From NCBI GenBank assembly GCA_003697065.1, contig RFFY01000069.1, positions 1 through 7,231 of the forward strand: a stretch of 7,231 bases of DNA. The letters are read 5' to 3'. Under the pieces are notes generated by a model that saw nothing but the letters and a program-made list of their open reading frames with translations, ran no database searches and was not told where the DNA came from. Both the position numbers and the translations under genes were made by a program. Below are positions 1 through 5,983 of this stretch, piece after piece. The stretch's first letter is position 1. Each line of letters starts with the position of its first letter. Source of the DNA: Actinomyces sp. (lineage in GTDB: Bacteria > Actinomycetota > Acidimicrobiia > Acidimicrobiales > Aldehydirespiratoraceae).

Positions 1-842
1 ACGACGCCGGCCACGATCACGTCGGCCCGGGCGGGGTCGAGCCCGGGCACCCGGCGCCGGTCGGCGGGACGGTGACGGGTGACGAGATCGGCGAGGACGG
101 CTTCGACCTCGTCGCGTCGGACCAGCCGGTTGTCGAGGGTGCGCGGCGACTCGCCCGCCGCGGCGGCTGCCATCGACGCCACCGCCTCCAGCGTTCCCGA
201 GCAGCCGACGGCCGACTCGATGCCGTACGCGCGGATCTCGCGGGCGACGGGTTCGAGGAAGGAGCGGATGTGGCGCTTGCAGGCCCGGACAGCGCCCTCG
301 GCCACGACCCCGTCGGGGAAGAAGCGGTGGGTGAGACGGAGGTGGCCGAGCTTGAGGGAGCGGGCGAGCAGGACCTCGGTGCCCCGGCCCACGACCAGCT
401 CGGTCGACCCGCCGCCGATGTCGATCACCAGGTGGGTGCGCTCACCGAGCGGGACGGCGCCCAGGGCGCCGAGGTGGATGAGGCGGGCCTCCTCGGTGCC
501 GGAGATCACCTCGACGGTGACGCCGGCCTCGACCCGGCAGCGGCGGATGAACTCGCGGCGGTCCTCGGACTCGCGTACGGCGCTGGTGGCGACCGCCACC
601 ATCTCGGCGCCGTGGGCCTCGGCGAGGCGGCGGGCCCGGTCGAGGGCGGCGAGGGTGCGCTCGACGGCCTCGGGATCGAGGCGCTTCATGTCGCCGGCCG
701 ACGACCCGAGCCGGACCCGGACACGCTCGCGGGCGAGTGTCTCGGGCACACCACCGGGTCCGGGACGGGCCACGACGAGGTGCACCGAGTTGGTCCCGAT
801 GTCGACGGCGGCGACGGGGCGGGTGTCGGCGTCGACGGTCAT
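1..842 (-). CDS. ppx: Ppx/GppA family phosphatase (exopolyphosphatase / pppGpp phosphohydrolase), 3' end cut off by the window
   Basis: About 280 residues are visible and the frame is still open at position 1, so the C-terminus is missing. Members of this ASKHA-fold family release phosphate from inorganic polyphosphate and/or convert pppGpp to ppGpp in the cytoplasm. The N-terminal phosphate-binding motif AAVDIGTNSVHLVVA lies at about residues 11-25. The SGTEEARL segment at about 114-121 carries the likely catalytic glutamate. The second glycine-rich phosphate loop, IDIGGGSTELV, is at about 140-150. Near the cut, the PGLDPARADVIVAG segment (about 266-279) matches the conserved end of the second domain. 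Short actinobacterial Ppx proteins are about 300-340 residues, so only a few dozen are probably missing. The ATG at 842 overlaps the stop of the upstream transporter (ATGA), and a weak GGGGA lies just before it. Polyphosphatase cannot be told from pppGpp phosphatase here. The family call is firm. Confidence 0.93.
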   Translation of the reverse strand, partial: MTVDADTRPVAAVDIGTNSVHLVVARPGPGGVPETLARERVRVRLGSSAGDMKRLDPEAVERTLAALDRARRLAEAHGAEMVAVATSAVRESEDRREFIRRCRVEAGVTVEVISGTEEARLIHLGALGAVPLGERTHLVIDIGGGSTELVVGRGTEVLLARSLKLGHLRLTHRFFPDGVVAEGAVRACKRHIRSFLEPVAREIRAYGIESAVGCSGTLEAVASMAAAAAGESPRTLDNRLVRRDEVEAVLADLVTRHRPADRRRVPGLDPARADVIVAGV

Positions 843-2035
843 CGTCGTCCCCGGGGCCCGATGTCCGCCACGGTGAGGGCGGGCGGGGTCTCGTCGGCGA
901 GCAGGCGGCGGGCGAGGACCAAAGCGGCCACGCAGACCAGGGACGACACGGCGAACCCGGTCGGACGGTCGGTGAGGTCGGCCACGGCGCCGATCAGGGG
1001 TCCCCCGGCGCCGAAGGCGAGGTCGAAGGCGATGGAGAAGGATCCCACGGCGTGGGCGCGTTCGGCGACCGGCGCCCGGTCGACGGCGAGGACGAAGAGG
1101 GCGGGGAACAGGAAGGTCTGACCGAGGGCGAGGACGGCGGTGCCCGCGTACACCCCCGTGGGGGTCCGCCAGGAGGCGAGCACGGCGAGGGCCACCGCCG
1201 CCGCCGACAAGGCGATGGTGGTGGTGCGGCGCGGACCGAGCAGATCGGGGAGACGGGCGGCGCCGAGGCGCAGCACGACGACCACGGCGGCGAAGAGGGT
1301 GAACACGGTGCCGGTGTTGGCGATGCCGACCTCGCCGGCGTGGAGAGCGGCGAACGACAGGAAGCCGGCGTAGCCGATCAGGCCGCAGAACAGCACCAAC
1401 CCGGGTCGCAGAGCGGCGGGGTGCAACCAGCCGGTGCGCCTCGCCGGAGGCGCCTCGGCGGGAGCTCCGGGGGCGGCCAGACCGAAAGCGGCCCCGACGG
1501 CGGCGAGGACGGCCGCGGCCACCCAGACCGTGTCGGTCCCCCGCGCCTCGGCCAGAGCCTCGCCCAGGGGCGGGGCGAGGGCCAGGGAGCCGTAGATGGT
1601 CAAGGAGAAGTAGGAGGCGGCCTCGCCCCGGCGGTCGGGAGGGCTCACGTCCTGGACGGCGGTGGCGAGGCCGACGAAGAAGGCCGCTTCGCCGAGACCG
1701 GCGAGCATGCGCACGGCGACCACGGCGGGCACTGACGAGGTGAGGGCGGTGGCGGCGGTGGCGAGAGCGGCGAGGGTGGCGCCGCCGCTCACCAGGAGGC
1801 GGCGCCCCCGCCGGTCGGCGATCGGCCCGACGAGAGGCCGCACGGCGGCCGCCGCCAGGCCGAAGGACCCGACGGCGAGCCCGACCTGGGTCGAGGTGGC
1901 ACCGAGCTCGTTCTCGACGAAGGCCGGGAGGACGGCGATGGTCAGGTTGAGGCCGCCGAAGTAGGCGAGACCGGCGCCGCAGAGGCGCAGGAAGTTCGGG
2001 GTCACGAGGCGCTGTCTGCTCGCCGTCGACGTCAC
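839..2035 (-). CDS. Major facilitator superfamily (MFS) transporter, 398 aa
   Basis: This is a very hydrophobic, Ala/Leu/Val-rich protein of 398 residues with the length and alternating hydrophobic segments of a 12-helix MFS carrier of the inner membrane. The cytoplasmic motif A between helices 2 and 3 is clear: GPIADRRGRR at about residues 70-79. A Pro/Ala/Arg-rich central loop around residues 205-220 separates the two six-helix halves. I chose the GTG at 2035 over an ATG at 2071. It overlaps the gluQ stop as GTGA and has a strong GAGGAG ribosome site five bases upstream. The 12 extra residues from the ATG would lie inside the end of gluQ and add nothing recognisable. The substrate cannot be read from the sequence. 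Drug or metabolite efflux is typical of such single-gene MFS carriers, but that is inference. It sits between gluQ and ppx and overlaps each by four bases. Confidence 0.88.
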   Translation of the reverse strand: MTSTASRQRLVTPNFLRLCGAGLAYFGGLNLTIAVLPAFVENELGATSTQVGLAVGSFGLAAAAVRPLVGPIADRRGRRLLVSGGATLAALATAATALTSSVPAVVAVRMLAGLGEAAFFVGLATAVQDVSPPDRRGEAASYFSLTIYGSLALAPPLGEALAEARGTDTVWVAAAVLAAVGAAFGLAAPGAPAEAPPARRTGWLHPAALRPGLVLFCGLIGYAGFLSFAALHAGEVGIANTGTVFTLFAAVVVVLRLGAARLPDLLGPRRTTTIALSAAAVALAVLASWRTPTGVYAGTAVLALGQTFLFPALFVLAVDRAPVAERAHAVGSFSIAFDLAFGAGGPLIGAVADLTDRPTGFAVSSLVCVAALVLARRLLADETPPALTVADIGPRGRR

Positions 2036-2964
2036 CAGGGCTCCTCGATGTCCCGGGGTCGGAGCCGCCATGGTGTCCGGGGGAGCCGGGAGGGGTCGAA
2101 TCGGTCGAGCAGATCGTCGGGACCGAGATGTTCGCCGGGCTCGGCCAGGCCCAGGCTCTCGGCCAGCCGGCCCACCACCCGCCGGGGATGGTCACCGAGG
2201 GCCAGGCGGTCGGCGAGGGTCACGGCGCCGTGGCGTTTGGCGAGCCGGGTGCCGTCGGGAGCGAGCACGAGGGGGACGTGGTGGTGGCGGGGAGGAGTCA
2301 GGCCCCAGGCGGCGGCCAGGACCAGATGGCGGGGCGTGGTGGTGAGAAGGTCGTCGCCCCGGACCACCTGGTCGACACCCTGGTGGTCGTCGTCGAGCAC
2401 GACGGCGACGTGATAGCTCGGTAGACCGTCGCCGCGGCGCAGGACGACGTCGTCGACGAGGACACTGACCGGCCCCGCCATCTCGTCGACGAAGGTCACC
2501 CGGCGATCGGCGACGAGGCGATCCGCCCGGAGGCGCAGGGCGGGGGGACGGTCGGCGGAGGCGGCGCGGCGGGCCCGGGCCTCCTCGTCGAGGTCGCGGC
2601 ACGTGCCCGGGTAGGCGCCCTCGGGGGTGTGGGGGGCCCGGGGGGCCTCGCGGATCTCGCGGCGCGAGCACCAGCAGGGGTAGGCGAGGTCACGGGCGAC
2701 GAGCTGCTCCACGGCGGCGTGATGGGCGTGGCGTCGCGTCGACTGGAAAAGGGGTGGCTCGTCCCAGTCGAGTCCGAGGCGTCGGAGGTCCTCGAGCTGG
2801 GATCGGGCGACCCCGGGTCGTGAGGTGGCCGGATCGAGGTCCTCGATGCGGATCAGGAACTCGCCACCGGTGTGGCGGGCCAGGAGCCAGGCGACGAGAG
2901 CGGTACGGAGGTTGCCGATGTGGAGGGGGCCGCTGGGACTGGGGGCGAATCGGCCGCGGGGCAC
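2032..2964 (-). CDS. gluQ: Glutamyl-queuosine tRNA(Asp) synthetase (GluQ-RS)
   Basis: This 310-residue protein is a truncated GluRS-like class I synthetase without an anticodon-binding domain. That matches GluQ-RS (about 300 residues) and is too short for a full GluRS. The family activates glutamate and attaches it to queuosine at position 34 of tRNA(Asp), not to the 3' end. Visible motifs are RFAPSPSGPLHIGN (about 5-18, with the HIGH equivalent), IRIEDLD (38-44) and the KMSKS equivalent RLAKRHG (240-246). The zinc site typical of GluQ-RS is present: Cys97, Cys99, Tyr118 and Cys122. The start is uncertain. The GTG at 2964 gives the normal N-terminus just before RGRFAPSP but lacks a clear ribosome site. 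An in-frame ATG at 3051 would add 29 Arg/Pro-rich residues unlike the family and would run into the divergent gene's start. It is the first gene of the minus-strand operon. Its stop overlaps the MFS start. Confidence 0.92.
   Translation of the reverse strand: MPRGRFAPSPSGPLHIGNLRTALVAWLLARHTGGEFLIRIEDLDPATSRPGVARSQLEDLRRLGLDWDEPPLFQSTRRHAHHAAVEQLVARDLAYPCWCSRREIREAPRAPHTPEGAYPGTCRDLDEEARARRAASADRPPALRLRADRLVADRRVTFVDEMAGPVSVLVDDVVLRRGDGLPSYHVAVVLDDDHQGVDQVVRGDDLLTTTPRHLVLAAAWGLTPPRHHHVPLVLAPDGTRLAKRHGAVTLADRLALGDHPRRVVGRLAESLGLAEPGEHLGPDDLLDRFDPSRLPRTPWRLRPRDIEEPW
2041..2046 (-). promoter_or_regulatory. Shine-Dalgarno site of the MFS gene, inside the end of gluQ
   Basis: On the minus strand GAGGAG is followed by a five-base spacer and the GTG at 2035. 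It is the best ribosome site in the window and decides the transporter start. It lies within the last codons of gluQ, consistent with translational coupling. Confidence 0.7.
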
Positions 2965-3057
2965 CGCATCAGGGTGCCAGCTCGCCGGGGGTGACCGGCG
3001 CGGGAGCCGGGGCGGGACGTGCGCCGACGGTCGGCACCGGCCAGGGGCCATGATGGG
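2965..3057. promoter_or_regulatory. Divergent intergenic region between gluQ and the M50 protease gene (presumed back-to-back promoters)
   Basis: These 93 bases lie between the likely starts of two divergent operons and must hold both promoters if the start calls are right. The region is very GC-rich. I see no convincing -10/-35 pair, operator palindrome or riboswitch in it, and neither gene has a strong Shine-Dalgarno. Leaderless transcripts, common in Actinomycetota, would fit. The promoter role is inferred from position only. Confidence 0.35.
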
Positions 3058-4170
3058 GTGGTGGGACAGAGCCTGAGGTTGGGTCGCATCGCCGGCATCC
3101 CGGTGGGGATCAACTGGTCCCTGCTCTTCATCGCCGTGTTGTTGTGGAGTTCGCTCGCCGGTTCGGTGCTGCCCCTGGCCGAACCGGGCCTGTCGCCTGT
3201 GGCCTACGCCGTCGTCGGCCTGGTGGCCGCCGTCGGGTTCTTCGCCTCGATCCTCGCCCACGAGATGGGTCACGCCTTCACCGCCCGCCACCACGGCATC
3301 CCGGTCCTCGACGTCACCTTGTGGCTGCTCGGCGGCGTGGCCCGTCTGGGCCGCCAGGCGCCGACGGCCCGCAGCGAGATCCTGGTGGCCGCGGCGGGTC
3401 CCGCAACCAGCGTCGCTCTGGGTCTGGTGTTCACCTCGGCCGCGTCCGGGCTCGAGGCCGTGGGCTGGGACCTGTCGGCCGCCGCCGCCGGATGGTTGGG
3501 GTCGGTCAACTTCCTGTTGGCCGTGTTCAACCTCATTCCCGCCGCTCCCCTCGACGGTGGTCGTGTCCTCGCCGGGATCCTGTGGGCGCTACGCGGCGAC
3601 CGTGACGGTGCCCGCCTCACCGCCGCCCGCCTGGGTCAGGCCTTCGGCTGGATCCTGGTGGCGATCGGGGGTCTGGCCCTGGTCACGTCGGGGGCCCTGG
3701 CCCTGTGGCCGGTCCTGTTGGGCCTGTTCGTGCTGCAGGCGGCCGGTGCCGAACGCCAGATGGCCGAGCTGGCCCGACGCTACGGCGACGTGACGGTGGG
3801 TCGCATCGCCTCGCCGCCCCCGTGGCCCGTCCCGGCGTGGGCCACGGTTGACTGGCTCCTCCACCACATCGACCCGCACGCCCCGCCTCTGGTCCCGGTG
3901 GTGGACGCCAGCGGGCGCACCATCGGGATCGTCACCGCCGACCAGGTGCGCCACGTGGTCCCCGAGTGGCGCTCGGGCCTGACCCTGGGCGAGTTGGCGT
4001 GGCCTCTCGAACGGGTCACGACCGTCGGTGTCGACGACCCGGTGGCCCAGGTCGCCCCCCTGCTCACCCAGCCGGTCCCCGTCGTCGACGCCGCCGGACG
4101 GGTGGTGGGTCTCGTCGGGCCCGACGAGGTGGCGCGCCTGGCCGAGCAGAGGCGTCGGACGGCGGCGTGA
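3058..4170 (+). CDS. M50 family site-2-type intramembrane metalloprotease with C-terminal CBS domain pair
   Basis: A polytopic zinc protease of about 370 residues, predicted to cleave membrane-embedded substrates. The N-terminal GRIAGIPVGINWSLL segment (about 9-23) is typical of bacterial S2P homologues. The zinc/catalytic motif HEMGH is at about 68-72, and the second signature NLIPAAPLDGG at about 158-168 supplies the third zinc ligand, Asp166. Hydrophobic segments lie near 20-38, 48-70, 107-130, 143-163 and 196-230. After residue 245 comes a soluble tail with two degenerate CBS repeats (about 245-305 and 313-365), shown by the repeated pattern VPVVDASGRTIGIVT and VPVVDAAGRVVGLVG. CBS pairs often bind adenine nucleotides and regulate activity, but that is inference here. 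The start is ambiguous. Tandem GTG codons at 3058 and 3061 give the family-like N-terminus, with a weak AGGGG upstream. A GTG at 3019 would add 13 residues. Its stop overlaps the next gene as GTGA. The substrate is unknown. Confidence 0.9.
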   Translation: MVGQSLRLGRIAGIPVGINWSLLFIAVLLWSSLAGSVLPLAEPGLSPVAYAVVGLVAAVGFFASILAHEMGHAFTARHHGIPVLDVTLWLLGGVARLGRQAPTARSEILVAAAGPATSVALGLVFTSAASGLEAVGWDLSAAAAGWLGSVNFLLAVFNLIPAAPLDGGRVLAGILWALRGDRDGARLTAARLGQAFGWILVAIGGLALVTSGALALWPVLLGLFVLQAAGAERQMAELARRYGDVTVGRIASPPPWPVPAWATVDWLLHHIDPHAPPLVPVVDASGRTIGIVTADQVRHVVPEWRSGLTLGELAWPLERVTTVGVDDPVAQVAPLLTQPVPVVDAAGRVVGLVGPDEVARLAEQRRRTAA

Positions 4171-5177
4171 CCGGGGTCGCCTTCGCCCGTGGGCGGGCCT
4201 CGGCCCGCGCCGCCGTGGCGGGCAACCCCTCCGACCTCGACGCCGGGGCGGTGACCGCCGTGCCGGTGCGGGCCTTCGGTGCCGTGGTCGAGGTCCGGCG
4301 CGCCGAGCGGGTCAGCGTCGACGACCCGGTCGGCTCGTGGCCGGCCACCCCCGTCGGCCTCCTCGATCACGTCCGCCGCCATGGGCCGATGGGGGCACGC
4401 CCCCTGCTCCTGGCCGCCCTGGCGGTGTTCGTCGAGCGTCTCGCTCCCGACTTCGACGAACCCGTCCGACTCCGTTGGACCACCGACATCCCCCGCTCGG
4501 TGGGTCTCGCCGGATCGAGTGCCCTGGTGATCGCCGCCCTGCGGGCCCTGTGCGACCTGGCCGGGGTCGAGGCGGCGCCGGGACCCCTGGCGGCCGCCGC
4601 TTTGGCCGCCGAGCGCGACCTGGTGGGGATCCCCGCCGGTCCCCAGGACCGGGTCGTGCAGGCCCACGACGCGGCCGTGCTCATGGAGTTCGCCGACCCC
4701 GGACCCGACGGGGTCGGGACCGCCCGCCGCCTCTCCCACACCGGCGACGGTGACCTGGTGGTGGCGTGGCAGCCGGGAGCGGCCCGTCCGTCGGGACGGG
4801 TCCACCGTGAGCCGGCGCTGTCACGGGATCCGGGTCTGATCGACGCCCTGGCGGCCACGGCCCGGGCGGCGGCCGCCTGCCTCGAGTCCGGCGACGGGCC
4901 GGGCCTGTCGGCCGCCATGGGGGAGAGCTTCGCCCTCCGGCGCCGCCTGGTCCACGTGGACGCGGGCACCGTCGAGCTCGTCGAGCGCGCGGCGACTCTC
5001 GGCCTGGGCGCGAACTCGGCGGGTTCGGGGGGTTCGATCCTCGTGTGGTGTCCGCCCGAACGGCGGGCCGGCCTGGAGGAGGCGATCGCCGCCGTCGGCG
5101 GTCGGTGCCGCGGGGTAGGCGAGCGGGGCGGCCCGGGGGAGTCGATGGGCGACGAGCCTGCGAGACTGGCACCATGA
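4167..5177 (+). CDS. GHMP family kinase, glucuronokinase-like
   Basis: A 336-residue cytosolic GHMP-fold sugar or metabolite kinase. The N-terminal substrate-side motif AVAGNPSD is at about 16-23. The ATP-binding loop PRSVGLAGSSALVIAAL is at about 109-125. IPAGPQDRVVQ at about 155-165 contains the likely catalytic Asp161. The third GHMP motif GANSAGSGGSILVWC is at about 281-295. The combination of GNPSD, GLAGSSA, the GPQDRV block and the GSGGS block closely resembles eukaryotic glucuronokinase (D-glucuronate to glucuronate 1-phosphate), more than galactokinase, homoserine kinase or mevalonate kinase as I recall them. The true substrate is not proven. The last 20 or so residues are Gly/Pro-rich and look non-conserved. 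The GTG start at 4167 overlaps the protease stop (GTGA) and gives a normal N-terminus. Only weak purine-rich sequence precedes it, so coupling to upstream translation is likely. No nucleotidyltransferase or dehydrogenase of a uronate pathway lies in the window. Confidence 0.82.
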   Translation: MTGVAFARGRASARAAVAGNPSDLDAGAVTAVPVRAFGAVVEVRRAERVSVDDPVGSWPATPVGLLDHVRRHGPMGARPLLLAALAVFVERLAPDFDEPVRLRWTTDIPRSVGLAGSSALVIAALRALCDLAGVEAAPGPLAAAALAAERDLVGIPAGPQDRVVQAHDAAVLMEFADPGPDGVGTARRLSHTGDGDLVVAWQPGAARPSGRVHREPALSRDPGLIDALAATARAAAACLESGDGPGLSAAMGESFALRRRLVHVDAGTVELVERAATLGLGANSAGSGGSILVWCPPERRAGLEEAIAAVGGRCRGVGERGGPGESMGDEPARLAP

Positions 5178-5947
5178 GCGATCCCGCGCACGACGCCGCC
5201 GCCACGCCACCGGTCCCGGTCGACGACGAGGGCCGACCGCTTCCCCACCACTTCGAGGTCCACCGTCACCGCGACGTGCAGGGCGGGACGGCCCGGGCCG
5301 CCGTGTTCGGCGTGAGCGACGGCCTCGTGTCCAACGTGGCTCTCATCCTGGGTATCGCCGGGGCGTCCACCGACGGGTCTCTCGTCCGACTCGCCGGGAT
5401 CAGCGGACTGCTCGCCGGCGCCTTGTCCATGGCGGCGGGCGAGTGGGTGTCGGTGCGCGCCCAGAACGAACTGATCGAGCGGGAACTAGAGATCGAGCGC
5501 CGCTCCCTGGCCGAGAATCCCGATCTCGAGCGACGAGAGCTGGCGGCCATCTACCGTCAGCGGGGGGTCGACAGCGAGCACGCCGACAAGGTGGCCGAGG
5601 GCATCATGTCCGATCCCGAGGTCGCCCTCGAGGTGCACGCCCGAGAGGAACTGGGCGTCGACCCCGAGGGCATCGCCAGTCCCCTGGTGGCGGCCGTCGC
5701 CAGCTTCTGCGCCTTCGCCTTGGGGGCCTTCATCCCCCTCGTGCCCTGGCTGGTGGCCGAGGGACGGGGAGCGACGGTGGCATCGGTCGTCGTGGGCCTG
5801 TGCGCCGCTGCGGGCGTCGGTGCCCTTCTCGCCCGCTTCACCGAGCGCTCGATCTGGCGCACGGCCCTGCGTCAGGCTCTGGTCGCCGCCGGTGCGTGCA
5901 CGGCCACCTACGTGATCGGGGATCTGGTCGGGGTGTCGGTCGGCTGA
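5174..5947 (+). CDS. VIT1/CCC1 family iron/manganese transporter
   Basis: A 257-residue integral membrane protein of the vacuolar iron transporter family, which moves Fe2+ or Mn2+ out of the cytosol, in bacteria presumably across the cell membrane. After a hydrophilic, His-containing leader (about 1-38) comes the signature AAVFGVSDGLVSNVALILG (about 42-60), where Asp49 corresponds to the pore aspartate. The second helix has GALSMAAGEWVSV (about 82-94), with Met86 as the likely pore methionine. The long Glu-rich stretch at about 100-165 (for example IERELEIERR and EVALEVHAREEL) matches the cytosolic metal-binding domain between helices 2 and 3. Three more helices follow near 168-194, 198-221 and 232-255, giving the usual five. 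The ATG at 5174 overlaps the kinase stop as ATGA. Metal specificity cannot be read from sequence alone. It is the last gene of the plus-strand operon. Confidence 0.93.
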   Translation: MSDPAHDAAATPPVPVDDEGRPLPHHFEVHRHRDVQGGTARAAVFGVSDGLVSNVALILGIAGASTDGSLVRLAGISGLLAGALSMAAGEWVSVRAQNELIERELEIERRSLAENPDLERRELAAIYRQRGVDSEHADKVAEGIMSDPEVALEVHAREELGVDPEGIASPLVAAVASFCAFALGAFIPLVPWLVAEGRGATVASVVVGLCAAAGVGALLARFTERSIWRTALRQALVAAGACTATYVIGDLVGVSVG

Positions 5948-5966
5948 CCCGTTCTCGCCCGGGTCG

Positions 5967-5983
5967 GCCGGTCCGGCGCCGGC
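5967..5983. terminator. Possible short GC hairpin between convergent genes
   Basis: GCCGG (5967-5971) can pair with CCGGC (5979-5983) around a seven-base loop, in the 36-base gap between the VIT1-family stop and the P450 stop. There is no T-run on either side. The stem is short and in very GC-rich DNA, so this could be chance. Position is its main support. Confidence 0.22.

Noticed and set aside
72..1121. Long plus-strand open frame (349 codons) across the ppx gene and the end of the MFS gene
   Set aside because: It lies antisense to two clear genes, has a low-complexity Gly/Ala/Asp/Arg composition and no recognisable domain. Long shadow frames are expected at this GC content.
737..1735. Plus-strand open frame of 332 codons rich in Gly, Glu and Arg
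   Set aside because: It is the antisense shadow of the MFS transporter, with repetitive GG/EG composition and no motif.
2965..3294. N-terminal extension of the gluQ frame back to 3294
   Set aside because: The extra 110 residues are low-complexity, unlike any synthetase domain, and lie opposite the start of the protease gene.
3966..4166. 67-codon extension upstream of the GHMP kinase GTG
   Set aside because: It is Arg/Gly/Pro-rich and fully inside the protease gene in another frame. The GTG at 4167 gives the normal family N-terminus.
3780..4805. Minus-strand open frame of 341 codons opposite the protease and kinase genes
   Set aside because: It is antisense to two well supported genes, with biased Gly/Arg/Thr composition and no domain signal.
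5045..5173. 43-codon extension upstream of the VIT1-family ATG
   Set aside because: It overlaps the kinase C-terminus in another frame and is Arg/Gly-rich. The ATG at 5174 is coupled to the kinase stop.
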